DNA of 64,000 nucleotides. Origin: Lutraria lutraria. Taxonomy: Eukaryota > Mollusca > Bivalvia > Venerida > Mactridae. Shown here piece after piece: positions 11,490-23,049 of the stretch. The DNA lies in contig OZ026835.1 in assembly GCA_964023205.1 (NCBI GenBank), positions 37,917,083-37,981,082 of the forward strand. The letters run 5' to 3'. Within the stretch, counting starts at the first letter, position 1. The number at the start of each line of letters is the position of its first letter. Under the pieces are notes generated by a model. That model saw nothing but the letters and a program-made list of their open reading frames with translations. It did not search any database and was not told the DNA's origin. Made by a program: the position numbers and the translations under genes.

Positions 11490-13080
11490 CAAACATGTCA
11501 TTTGCAGACTATGGAGTATGAAATGTTTCAAATTAGCTCATGTCTTATCAAATTGTTCACAGTCTTATTTCCTTTGTGAATTATTGACACTGTAGAAAAA
11601 TCATTGGTATATGTTCTAATATTCATTTGCAAAGGGAGGAACAGTGGTGTAGGGGTAGAGGGTCGAACTCCTAACCAATGGGTTGCGGGTTCGAATCCCG
11701 TCAGTTGTGGAATTTGACCGGAACTTTAAAAATCCCTTCTGTCGGCGCGAGTACGTATCAGAATCCAGGAGCAGTCATCGAGCGTAGTTAATATAAGTTG
11801 TAAGTACTTGCTCTACAATAGATGCCAAATAAATAAGTTTGAAATAATACTCTTCTAAACTAAGCTTATCCATGAAAAAGGTCATACAAAATGATCAAAT
11901 GTCTTATTCCCTGTGTAAATTCTTGATAATGTGGTAAGAATCATTGTTATATCCCAGCACAGACATGTAGTAAACATTGTATTTTTATATGACATCGTAC
12001 AAGAATGGGCTAATTTAAAAAAGAGTATTATATGATACTTCCCAGCACAAACACGCGCATATATATATATTCTTTATTCATGTACGAGGTTATATTAGTG
12101 ATTAAGTATCTAATTCACCTTTTAAACTATTAATATCGTAATAAGAGTCATTGTTATATCCAAGCACAGACATGTGCTAAAATTGTTTTAAGATTGTCTC
12201 ACCCAAGTACTAGGTCATATCAAATGGTTCATATTCTCATCCATCTCATTCCTGTAATTTGTTGATTCATTTGATATATCCTAGCATAGACATGTACTAA
12301 TGTTCTTTTAAAATTAGCTCATTCATGTACGAGGTCTTATTAGTGATTGTCTTCTTCCGATTTTAAATTCTTGATATGTATCCTAGTATACATCAAATGA
12401 TGCAAGTTCTTATTCCGGTTTTAATGCTTGATGTTGTAGTAAGAATCATTGTTACATCCCAGAACAGAGGGGTGCAAATATTCTTTTAAAATTCGCACAA
12501 CCCATGTACCAGGTCATATCAAATGATACAGCGTCTTATTCCATTTGTAAATCCTTGACAGCGAAGTGAAATCATTTCTACATCACAGCACAGATAAATA
12601 TTTCTAAAATTAGCTCATCCATGTGCCAAGTCATATCAAATGTCTTTTTCCCTTCGCAGATTCTCGATATCGTAGTAATAATGATTGTTACATCCCGGTA
12701 CAGACATGTGCCAATATCCTATTAAAATTAGCCCATCCGTGTACAAGGTCATACCAAACGATACAATTTCTTATACATTCTGGATAATGAGAATCATTGT
12801 TATATCCAAGCACAGACATGTGCTATATTTTTTTAACATTAACTGATCCATGTACAAGAGCCTACCAAGAGAATCAATGTCATGTTCTTTTTGTAAATTC
12901 TAAATTTCATGTTAAAATCATCGCTATATACCAGAATTGCTATATATCAACTCGTGATACAGAGTCTTATTCCCTTTGTTAATTATGATATTGCAGTGAG
13001 AATCATTGTTATATCCCAGTACAGACATGTGCTAATATTCTTTTAGAATTGACACATCCATGTACAAGATCATTAAATAA
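11490..13080 (+). repeat. Degenerate tandem array, unit roughly 110-140 bp, about 10 units
   Basis: A recurring phrase (AATCATTGTTATATCCCAG, then CACAGACATGTGCTAATATTC, TTTTAAAATTAGCTCATCC, ATGTACAAGGTCATATCAAA, and a TTCTTGATA spacer) recurs near 11601, 11939, 12146, 12268, 12440, 12570, 12680, 12792, 12917 and 13001. Units have drifted in sequence and spacing, so it is an old satellite-like array. One unit is split by a SINE. Confidence 0.75.
11625..11844 (+). mobile_element. tRNA-derived SINE inserted in the tandem array
   Basis: About 220 bp. The head has GGTGTAGGGGTAGAGG (A-box region) and GGGTTCGAATCCC (B box), then a body (CTTCTGTCGGCGCGAGTACG...) and an AT-rich end AAATAAATAAG. The array unit resumes after it exactly where it left off, and the flanks TAATATTC and TAATACTC look like an 8-bp target duplication with one change. 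Confidence 0.7.
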
Positions 13081-13256
13081 CCTGAACATGAATGAGAAAT
13101 TTATTGCCACCGCATAAATAATTATGATTTTTGTGACTTTTATTTATTTGATCAAGGGTTCAAAAGCCAACTTGATGCGTGTTATTGTTTTTGAAAAAGA
13201 TATTATCTTCAATAGATTACACTCCCATGATAGTAATTCATGGATGATTTTACACA

Positions 13257-13420
13257 TGACTTGACGTGTTAAAAATTACAAACAAGGTGACATTAGCAGA
13301 AAATAGTTAGGCCTCGTTATGTGATGTTGTACTATATTACTGAGAGCACAAATGTATAACACTTTTCATTTCGATTTTGTATCTGATATTATGCAGAAAA
13401 GAGCTCATGTTTAATTTAAA
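13257..13420 (+). repeat. Dispersed repeat, related to 18650-18810
   Basis: GACGTGTT..ACAAACAA, then GTGATGTT.TA.TATT, GAGAGCACAAATGTAT and CTGATATTATGCAGAAAAG recur in the same order at 18650-18810. No coding potential is seen. Confidence 0.5.
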
Positions 13421-13429
13421 AATTAGAAG

Positions 13430-14330
13430 TTTGATAACTGCTTTGTCCCGTAAGTGAGCATATAGAGATTTCATGAAATTCTTATTGGTAACGCATAAGT
13501 AATTTAAAGACTATGTAGTTGACGTTGATTACAATGTTATGAGACATGTGTCATTCACAAAGCGACTTTATCTCTGTCTTTCTGCTATCGAAATATCAGT
13601 GTGACCAGATGATAGTAATTCATAGATGCTTTCCTACTACAGCTCAGTGTTGTGATACTTCTTCTGGTACGTCGAGATCAATGACTCCAATACTTTTAGT
13701 ACTGAGAATTGAGTCCCGTCCAAGCCGGTGCTAGGGGGCGTGTAAGATGTTGCACTATCTATTATTTTTCATGAACAAAATCAATCAAATCGAGTCTGCA
13801 AGTTTCAATTCTAAGCTCTCGAATGATCGACCTTTTACCAGAATATTCATGATAAATGAGCGGACATATACAATGGTAGGATACTACGTCATCTCGCACC
13901 AGTTAAAAAGGTTCTCCCTGGATACAAAAAACGTAAACAAAACAAATAAAAAAGTTATTTTTCGCTTTAAGTTGTGCGTCAAGCAACTACATATTTCATA
14001 TATATACACTAATTTGCTATCAACTAAAACTGCGAGTACAGATTGCGAAAATCGGCGTATTTCACACCAGCCTTTGGGATTTATTGAACATTGAACAGCT
14101 CCTATATAAGCGACCCCAAAAACACAGGAGGTCATGATTATCTTTTGTTTTATCGTCCCTTATTAATCTGATCCTGTTTCTGGTCATGGTCAGTTTGGCG
14201 TCTAGTAAAGAATAGGGTAATACATTTTACTGATTTATGATGAAAAATTATTTAATTACATTTTATATTCCAATAAAAGGTTTATTAGAAAATATTGCTA
14301 ATGATGAGTATAAAAAGATGAACGCGCCAG
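13430..14330. other. Non-coding stretch
   Basis: Overlapping open frames at 13546-14135 on both strands carry no recognisable motif. A TATATAAG word at 14103 is the only promoter-like feature. Confidence 0.35.
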
Positions 14331-14349
14331 TTATAATATCTAAATGTTT

Positions 14350-14745
14350 CATAAATGCGAGCCCTAGTCTAAGCCGAATCGCACCTAACTTATCTCGTTC
14401 CGAAACTAACCTTTTAATGGTAATTTTACTAAATAACAAATTTGCCATGGTAAAGTTTAAAAGTTCATATTTATTGATCAAAACCATAAGGATTTTGTTA
14501 ATTATGACACCTACACACACTTACAAAGTGTTTCTTAAGATATTAAAAAACCTTGCCATGGCAAAATTGATGCAAAATACAGATACCAAAGGCAGTTTTT
14601 CTTTCATTTTTCAAGAAATCTAGTAAATATAGAAATATAGAACATACAATTGATTTAATAATATTTTTGTTTTTCAAAAGCGCGTAAAAGTGGGGGGCTG
14701 TACTTGCCAAAGACCGGCGCGTCAAAAGCAAACCGGCGGAGGTTC
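14350..14745 (+). repeat. Repeat family copy with two CCATGG palindromes
   Basis: Aligns along its length with 42266-42893: start CATAAATGCGAG...TAAGCCGA.TCGCACCTA, middle TATTTATTGATCAAAACCAT and ACACTTACAAAGTGTTTCTT, end GTAAAAGTGGGG...CTTGCCAAAGACCGGCGCG and ACCGGCGGAGG. This copy has only two TTGCCATGG palindromes, against fifteen in the other. Confidence 0.75.
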
Positions 14746-14749
14746 TAAA

Positions 14750-15255
14750 CAGTCAGCTTTATCGTTGAAACACAGATTTATTCCACTCCTTATTCTTGCT
14801 GTTTTGAATGCAACATAGTGGGTGTTTTTGTTGTTTCTTCCAAAATCTACCTCGCCAAACTGGGAAAATTACAGTACAAAGAATTGAAAATAGAATTTCA
14901 TGGTAATAAGTCATTAACAATCTTTTTGTCTCCATCAGTTTAGTCTGTGAAATTGCCCACACCTGATGTTTGAGTTTAAGTCATGCTAAGTCGAGTTTCA
15001 GTCGTGCTAAGTTTTTGTCTGGTTTAGTTATTTAGTAGCCTTTAACATAGCAAGCTCTACTTTACGAGGAGGCCTTATTCTTTACAGTTTCTTCTACTAG
15101 ATGCTTGATATGCGCTTTCTCCACCTGATAACAATCTCTCTTTGACACTGAAAATAGGACAAAAATCCAATAATCCTTATAGAGGTCCAGTAGATACTTC
15201 TCACCGACTTCTTTTAGTTAAGCTATTGAAGTAAATTCTCAAGATTTCAATCTTT
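14750..15255. other. Non-coding stretch
   Basis: Nothing recognised. Confidence 0.4.
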
Positions 15256-15260
15256 TGCGA

Positions 15261-15505
15261 GCATCACTCATACTCTGAAATGAATACCAAGATTGTTACT
15301 ACCCACTCATGAACTATAGTTATTCACTCACTTCATATCAGAGTCACCAAGATTTGCAAGAGAGCATCACTCATACTCTGAAATGAATACCAAGATTGTA
15401 ACTACCCACTCGTGAGCTATAGTTATTCATACACTTCATATCAGAGTCACCAAGATTTGCAAAAGAGCATCACTCATGCTGTACAATGAATACCAAGATC
15501 GTCGA
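15261..15505 (+). repeat. Tandem repeat, 103-bp unit, about 2.4 copies
   Basis: GCATCACTCATACTCTGAAA starts at 15261 and again at 15364; a diverged third start is at 15467. The first two units are nearly identical over their full length. Confidence 0.85.
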
Positions 15506-15733
15506 GCTAAAAGGCCAAGATATTCCAACTTATCGATATCACAGATGTTAAAGTCCCGCGATCTTTTTACTAAAAAAATATATGCAAAAAAACAATCAAT
15601 TGCTGATATTATCCCAAGATGATAATTACCGACGAATCAAGCCTTTATTCTTCTAAAAACAACACTCACTTCGCAGAGAATTTTGCTTTGTAAACTTTAA
15701 ATATATAGAGCGCGTGACATCACTTTATACCGA

Positions 15734-16379
15734 GTGCATATTATGACTGCGGGAAAACACACCTGTTCTATAAATAATGTTTATTTCAAAGATATTGAAA
15801 AAAATACGATAATGGGTTCGGAAACACTTTTTCTTGCTATTAAGTATGCACGGGAGGAAAGCGCCCCAGATTCCTCTGTTATAACTATTACGACCGATAA
15901 ATTTATATGCTTATGGGACTTTAATGAATATGATCCAGAATTTCCTGTGTCTAACCACTTTGAAGGTGTTAAGGAAAACATGACCATTAATTATTAAAGT
16001 GTGTTTGTTTAAGGTACATGCTAACGATGAAGATGGTGGTCAGTTTGGAGTAGTTGAATATGTCTTAAGTGGTTCAAATGAATTCTCAATTCAACCATCC
16101 AGTCACATTACAACAACCCAAATATTTGATTACGAAACGGCAGCTAAACGAGGTTTTCAGTTCCAAGTTACTGCAACAGATAAAGGTGGAAGATCGAAGT
16201 CTGTCAGGTTTTATCTCCATCTTGAAGATGTTTATGAATATAAACCATATTTCAAAAGTCAAAATTATTCCTTTAACATACCTGATAGTGTAACTAAGGG
16301 TTCTATCATCGACAGAGTAAGTGCAGTGGATGAGGATGGTAGCAACGCAAGGAAAATTGTGTATCAGAATAAATACTAG
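15734..16379 (+). pseudogene. Cadherin-repeat gene fragment with one frameshift
   Basis: Extracellular calcium-dependent adhesion domains of the cadherin superfamily. The first frame (to about 15990) gives the end of one repeat (SSVITITTDKF, DFNEYDPEFP in place of the usual DxNDNxPxF linker, and VKENMTIN at the start of the next). A frame change near 15990 leads into VHANDEDGGQFGVVEY, the IFDYE and ATDKGG calcium-site motifs, a further linker VYEYKPYF, and the opening of a third repeat (VSAVDEDGS). It ends at a TAG at 16377. So one full repeat and parts of two others are present, large Fat/Dachsous-like or protocadherin in style. The frameshift could instead mark a very short unrecognised intron. 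Other cadherin pieces on the same strand lie at 26834 and 57004. Confidence 0.85.
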
Positions 16380-18000
16380 AGAGCTGTACTTATATTTAGC
16401 TAATTCCCCAACCTGCTAGCTCTACAAAGATCAACGTTGCTATAGAAGCCAACAGTCTGACATTGTGGGGACTTGTGTCCAACAACACTGGAGGAGAGAG
16501 AATGCGTGTCTCAGTTTACAGATTTTTTTGTGGGGACATGTAGCAAAAGAGAAAGAAAAAACTCGTGGGGACTATATCAGTCAACACTTTAAATCAAGAG
16601 GCTTGATATTGTTACAAACTGAAACCTGGAACAACTCATGGACTTGGTCAAACAGAGTGACATAATACTCAAACGATTATGGCATATGAATCATTATATC
16701 ATAATCATTCGTAAAAAAGTATATTCACAAACCTTAGAAATACCCAGCAACAATAGTTTAAATAATAAACTTTCGGAAAATGTAAAAGACAACTGAACAA
16801 TTCACTTTCATATGTGGAATTAACTAATTCATCTTATTAGAATTTCTTACAGTACATAACTGATCGTAACAGTCAATTTAAATACTTAAAATCAATACCA
16901 AGTCAATCAAAATCAGACTATTAAAATAAATTGTGGTTATCACCTGTGAAACCAACTTTAATTAAAACGATTACGCTTTGGGGACTATAGCTACTTTATA
17001 ATATCTGCTTCGTTGTCAGTGAAGGCAATGTTTTTTTAGTTTCTAAGTTTTGAATTAGTTTTCTTCTGTTTTGATAATGTTTCCTATTTAATTTGTTATG
17101 TTTGCCCGTTACTGCTATGCTCAATATCAGCACGGATATATAGATCTATGATACCGGTGAGTTTTAAGAAATAATAAAATGGCGAACTCACCTATGGCGC
17201 CTGCTGTACGGAAATAGCGCTCGACGCATACGCGCGATCTATTCCACGCGTTATATTAAGACCGGTAAACAGGATACCAGAAAGAAAATGCAAAATTAAC
17301 AAAAGCGTGATGTAATGATCACTCTCAGATGATTGTGGGGACATGGCTGAAAATTCAAAATCGATATTCCACGTCAATACCCTACAAAATAGACCAACCG
17401 TTATTCCGAAGACTTGACAATGTCCCCACAATGTAATCCGGGCCCCCACAACGTAGGTTTTATAACGATCAAATGTCCCCGCTATTGCGGTATTACCAGT
17501 CCTTTTTGAGTTTAATGTTAGCTTGCTTTATGTAGTTATGTACTTATCTTCATGTTGAGGTTGATTTATTATATAATTTTACATAAAATACTGCACAATG
17601 TTAAAATAAGGGTCTTAATAATTATATTACCTACAGTTCACAAATTGCAGAGTTTTATCAAATTGATTAGACTCTGATTCAGACTCTGATGGGGGTCTGT
17701 TTGGAAAAACTGAAAATGTGTGTATTATCTCCCTTGTAACAATTGTAGGTGTTCCTTTTTTAGGCGTAAATATCAGTGTATATATGTTGGGCTAATGCAG
17801 AACTTATGTGTGTCCTGGCATAATATAGAGCAGTTTGTTTATGAAGTCTGACTAAAAATGCTTCGAAATGTTGCCTAATTACGCAGTATCAGCATATTTT
17901 TTTTTATAATTTTTCATACGATGACCAACTCACTCAGACTATTTGGAAGACTGAGTGATAGGACTCAACATAATGATGAAAGTTTTATTACATGAACCAC
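16380..18000. other. Non-coding stretch with facing GTGGGGAC motifs
   Basis: No coding exon is supported. CATTGTGGGGACTTGT at about 16463 faces GACAATGTCCCCACAATG at about 17415, and further GTGGGGAC/GTCCCC words occur at 16535, 16565, 17335 and 17475. Confidence 0.4.
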
Positions 18001-18029
18001 TTTTATGTTACTTATTTATAAAATTTTAG

Positions 18030-18267
<238 letters not shown>

Positions 18268-18390
18268 TGATAAAAATCCATGGTAGTGATTTATCCTATA
18301 CATGACTTTCTCATCCTTATAGTACTCACATTCATTCAGATCAGGTATGGTCTGTTTTTTACGTAAGGGCCCTTTCTTTGTGTCATTTTT

Positions 18391-18540
18391 ATATGCCCGT
18401 TTGTAAAAACGGGTCGTATTATGGATACACCCATGGCGGGCGGGCGGCGTCCACAACGGGCGTATTTTGTGACCAGATACTCTTGTTGGGTCTGATATTC
18501 TCCCCGTTCCCCAAGTGAAAAAGTATATATTTTTCCCCAC
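18391..18540 (+). repeat. Dispersed repeat fragment with GCCCGTTT/AAAACGGG hairpin and GGCGGGCGGGCGGCG tract
   Basis: ATGCCCGTTTGTAAAAACGGGTCGTATTATGG forms a short hairpin start and is followed by CATGGCGGGCGGGCGGCGTC. Hairpin start plus G/C tract is a repeat type common in bivalve DNA by my recollection; no second copy is seen in this window. Confidence 0.35.
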
Positions 18541-18649
18541 TGAGAGAAATTTAATTAAAAAACTCTAATTAAATTTAGTGTTTTACGGTGCAAATTTCCG
18601 GTTACAGAGGTCTATGTTATTATTAAAAGTCTTACTTAGAGAAGTTAAT

Positions 18650-18810
18650 AAATGACGTGTTCAAGATAACAAACAAAGTTTTATTAACAGAAGAATTAAT
18701 CATTGTTCCGTGATGTTTTATAATATTGTTGAGAGTACAAATATATATTACTTTTTTCATAATCGACTTTGTCTCTGATATTATAGAGAAAAGAGCTTAA
18801 TGTGGGTTGC
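18650..18810 (+). repeat. Dispersed repeat, second copy of 13257-13420
   Basis: Shares GACGTGTT, GTGATGTTTTATAATATTG, GAGAGTACAAATATAT and CTGATATTATAGAGAAAAGAG in order with the first copy. Confidence 0.5.
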
Positions 18811-18814
18811 GGGT

Positions 18815-20150
18815 TTGCTCCAGAAAAATGGTCATTTTTAGACGTCAAAATACAGTAAAGAAATTTTGCATGAACAACCTTTAAGATATTGGCTAACGCA
18901 GAAATGATATTCAAATGATATTTCCATGGAAACCGCCATCTAGCGGAGTGGTATATTTTTCGTTGATTTTCTAGTTATTTCCTGTACTGCTCCGATAATA
19001 TTGTGTATTAAGTAATGCAATTTACATAACTGCAATGTTGGATCATTTACAAATCCGAAAGTCAGCAATATTACATTTTGCTGTCAGAAATATTAAAAGA
19101 CGTCGAGCGAACTCTGTAGGGGTGACAATTTACAATGACAAAAAAAAGAGACATTTTTCTCCCAGTCGCGTCAGTAGTGAAAAAATATTCTGTTTTCTGT
19201 TTTTAAAAAAATCTTGTCCGTTGAAAAAATTGATGTTTTTTTTCTTCAATCACATGTTAGATCGTTTCCCTTTTAGAGGGATTTTGATAAATAAATACAT
19301 TTTTGTTCCAAATTTGGGTAAAATTAGACAGGTGTTCTTTAAATACTCTTTTCCGATCAAAACAGTGTATAAAAATTCGTTGTTGATGAAGAAATACGGT
19401 TGTACTATCCATATTTCAAAAATGTTTTTTACAATCCGCTCAAAATGGTCTTATAGGGGGATCAAACAATCGGGAATAACTCACAAACGAACATGAAGTT
19501 TTATATTTTCTTTTTGTTTTTGTGGTAGGAAAGGATTTATCTGTATATATGCAAAGTTTTAAACAAATCTGTCCCTTAGAGTTTATTGTTTTATACGTCC
19601 TTAAGTAGAGTAAATTAAGACACCTATTATTTTCACAATTTATATATTTAGTTAGAAATCGACTTTATGTCTGTTTTTAATCGAATAGTTATTTAATACG
19701 AATGTTTAGCTTTGAAATTCTGTAATTGAACTATTTAATCACTTAATATCCCGGATTTCACCAGAATTAAAATAACTAAAAACCGAAGGTTATGTCACAA
19801 GAAAATTGTTCTTATTCATACACTACTTTAATTTCATCTGCTGATTGAAAGAGATCATGATTTCGATATGATGATTATCAACTGATACTTTGTAAATAAT
19901 GTATGATCTCGTACATGGCTATGACTATTCATTGCCACATTTAAGATAATAATGGATTTTGTTAAGCAGTATTTTACTCTTAAATTAACACATGCAATAT
20001 ATTTTTCTACTTAAATCGACTTTAAATCTGTTTTTACTAAAACCGATAATGTAAATGCTAAAGTATTAGGATAGTTATTACACAAACTTTTATTATCAAC
20101 ATGTACGCGTGATTCTTGAAAATCACATTTAATTTACAAAGAAAAGAATT
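18815..20150. other. Non-coding AT-rich stretch with one unexplained 153-codon open frame
   Basis: A + strand open frame spans 19035-19496 but is rich in Phe/Lys from T and A runs and has no recognised motif. I do not call it a gene. Confidence 0.35.
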
Positions 20151-20168
20151 AAGATAGTATACATGTTT

Positions 20169-20404
20169 TGTTTATATCGTGTTTAATGTCCCTTTTCAAC
20201 AGTCAGAGTCATATGAGGCGGACAGTTCACCAAACGATCGTTCCTGAGAAGAGCCAGTACTAGACTCCCATCCTCCGTAAGAAAACTGCCTACTTTCTCA
20301 CATTAAGAAACATGGTCGGAAGTGTGATCGAACCCACGAGAGAGGTGAGAGGTTACAGTGATTTGAAGTCCGTGACCTTTACCATTCGACCACGGAGGTG
20401 GGTC
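20169..20404 (-). mobile_element. Full-length tRNA-derived SINE with perfect 14-bp target duplication
   Basis: On the minus strand the head reads CCGTGGTCGAATGGTAAAGG, then ACTTCAAATCACTG and GTGGGTTCGATC (B box), a long variable-arm region as in Ser/Leu tRNAs, a body with TGAGAAAGTAGGCAGT, and the end GGGACATTAAACACGATATAAACAA. The anticodon loop CTTCAAA gives TCA. The element is bracketed by TAGTATACATGTTT at 20155-20168 and 20405-20418, identical. A related head is at 61781. Confidence 0.9.
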
Positions 20405-20599
20405 TAGTATACATGTTTGTTCTTAAATAATATCCCGTTAAACTGCTGATTTCACAAATCAACAAATACCGATTATTTCTGAATTTATTTATTAATTCAA
20501 CACTATACAATATGTATCTATAAACCTTGTTTGTTTCATTTAGATAAATCATTTTGACATAATTGCCTAAAGTGTAAGGTAAGTAAAATGAAATTAAAA

Positions 20600-21640
20600 T
20601 GAATAATACCGTATTATCATAATCTTAGGTAACTGTACCATGAATAGATTATAAAAATATAAAAAATATATATATATATAAAAACACTATTTATTAATAT
20701 GTTAACAAGATATATTTCAACGAAATTCTCTGGTCGATCACTGAGATGACTTTTGTTTTTCAATTTCATCAAGGATTCCGGTGAATTCATGCATCAATAT
20801 ACTTTTTACGGCCGTAACTGAACAAAAACATATTCCTGCATTGACAGCTTACATTATTTTACCTTCATAACATGTGATTCAACGTTTAAATTTCGATTTT
20901 ATCTTTATCAACGTAAAAACTTCGTTCTGACATTATGACCACGATGACTCTAGAGAAATCCCAGTGTATTTTGTAACGTTCGTTTTCATTGGCCGGGAAC
21001 CAAATTATTGTACATACGTCATTTCGCCTGGGAAAACCCTTTTGAAATCGGCCAATGAAAATCGTTGTCACAAACTGGATAGCACGCGCGTCATATGAAT
21101 CAAAATGGAGTCTGTCGGGGATGAAAATTAAAGCCGAAAATTTGTTTATTGCTTAAACATTCACATGCAATGAATTTACCAATTGTCATTGGGGTAAATG
21201 TGTTCCAACAGTTGTGTTCTCAAAATGTACCTGTTCATTATGTTTGTACACAACGGTTAAGACTAAATATCGTCTATTTTATGTAAATTTAGTTGATGTC
21301 AAAATCACCTCAGTGATCGTCCCGAAGCATTGATTTACATTTTGTGGCATAAGTCGTGAACTATACGACGGATTTCTCTGGGATTTTGCATGAATGTTGT
21401 TTTAGAAATATGTTTTATGAATATAATCGATCACTGGAAATATCTCTAGCCAAACAAATCTTTTTTCATGCTTTAAAAATCTTGGGATTTTTGTTGAAAT
21501 ATACCTTGTTAACATATTGATAAATAGTGATTTTTTTTTTAAATCAGTATTTATTTTTTTATTCTTTCATTTATAATCTATTCATGATACAGTTACCTGT
21601 GATCATAATCTGATGTACTTTTAACACATACAGACATAGT
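20600..21640. repeat. Near-palindrome (foldback) about 1 kb, centre near 21110
   Basis: Left arm AGGTAACTGTACCATGAATAG...TTATAAA (20627-20655) pairs with 21570-21598; TTTATTAATATGTTAACAAG...TTTCAACGAAA (20690-20724) pairs with 21490-21527; TCGATCACTGAGATGA (20734) pairs with 21300-21320; TTTTCATTGGCCG (20986) pairs with 21050-21066. All four pairs share one symmetry axis, so this is a single inverted structure, diverged towards its centre. Confidence 0.75.
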
Positions 21641-21659
21641 ATCAGTTCATTTGATTTTA

Positions 21660-22435
21660 CAAGACCAGGTGTCTGAAATATGACAGTAAATTATTTTTCA
21701 TAATGACACAGAGAAATAGTTACCATATAATTTAACTGAACCCAAACTGAATTTGAATGTGGAAGGATAGCATGTTACTACAAAAATATATACCCTATTA
21801 TAAGTTACTATATTATAAGTTAATATATGGATGATAGTGCTTTCGACATTAAAATGTCTTATACGGATAAGCTGAAGGTGGATGCTGTCAATACGAATAT
21901 GTATGATAGTATGTGGTGCATTGCACGGAAGGAACACAATCTGGCGTATCGTTAGCCATCGCCTTCTAGATAATTTTTAAAAAGAGTAGTCTACACGACA
22001 AAGACAAGACATGGCAATGATCTGACGTGACACATAATCATGTATTATCAGACTCTGACTTAAGCCACTTGCTGTATATCCAGTACAAGTACGATTTGCC
22101 TCGTATAAAAAACATGGTAATTTATACTGGTATTTTTGTTCGTCACCGTCGGTGCAATTATGACTGCCACTTGTTTTCACCAAGTATCTATTAGTTTATA
22201 ACACTGAGGCATTGAAATATGGAAATGACCATATGTAGGTAGATAATTGTATGTTTACATATGAATACATTTAATATCTACATTGCCTTGGGAGTAATAC
22301 ATTTAATGTCTATATTTTTGTACAATTTTGAAAAAGTGAGGATCATTCAGTTTTTAAATACTTCTTATCTATCGGAATGTCAACAGCGAAGTCAGTGTAC
22401 AAAGAAGAACACAATACTGAATGTACTAATGTGAA
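21660..22435. other. Non-coding stretch
   Basis: Nothing recognised. Confidence 0.4.
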
Positions 22436-22441
22436 CAGAAC

Positions 22442-23027
22442 TTAAGCGGCGGTCACATTTACCGTCACGCACGTAGTTGACCGTAGTGCATTTTGTACGT
22501 AGTTAACCGTAAATGTCACTACGTGTAAGTACCGCCTACTACGTCTAACAAAATGTTCAGGGTTAACCAGGTATAACTACATGTGACTACGGTAAACTAC
22601 GTATAAACGTATTTAATCCTACTTGACCCTACTTAACCGGGCTTTAAGACGTAGTCCAACCCTAGTAAGCCCTAGTTGATCGTAGTGTTAGACGTCACTT
22701 ATCAATGGTTGCATCATTTTACTACAATCAACTACGGTAAGCACCTTTGTCAAGTAGGGTCAACGACGGTCAGCTAGGGTCAACTACGCTCAAACTACGG
22801 TCTCCGTAAGGTGTTGGTATCCAAGCCGACCGTAAAAAACTTTTCAACATGTTGAAAGTTTTTAGGCTAACTACGTACGGACAAATCATGAGTTTATAAC
22901 TACGGTTATAACGTGTAACTACGTTTAAGTACGCCAGTTACGTGTAAGTACGGTCAACTACGTTTTGCCTTACTACGGTTTTCCCTTACTACGGTCAACT
23001 ACGTTTGTGACCAGAAATGTTACCGCC
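22442..23027. mobile_element. Foldback/MITE-like element packed with ACTACG/CGTAGT motifs
   Basis: Ends AAGCGGCGGTCACATTTACC (left) and AATGTTACCGCCGCTT (right, inverted). For about 70 bp inward both ends share GTCAC..ACGTAGTTGACCGTAGT. The interior holds several dozen variants of CAACTACGGT, TAACTACG and CGTAGTT in both orientations. No open frame is seen. Immediately to the right, TCACATTTACGGTTACGCACGTC repeats the left end in direct orientation, as if a second unit began there. Confidence 0.8.
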
Positions 23028-23049
23028 GCTTTCACATTTACGGTTACGC

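Noticed and set aside
13546..14135. Gene-like overlapping frames on both strands with TATATAAG at 14103
   Set aside because: Frames oppose each other and lack motifs; the TATA-like word has no downstream exon.
15262..15505. CRISPR-like direct repeats
   Set aside because: Only 2.4 full tandem units of 103 bp with no variable spacers; eukaryotic context.
17192..17449. 85-codon minus-strand frame
   Set aside because: No motif; overlaps the GTCCCC repeat region; no splice context.
19035..19496. 153-codon open frame on +
   Set aside because: Composition follows A/T runs (Phe, Lys, Ile), no motif, no second copy, no splice or promoter context.
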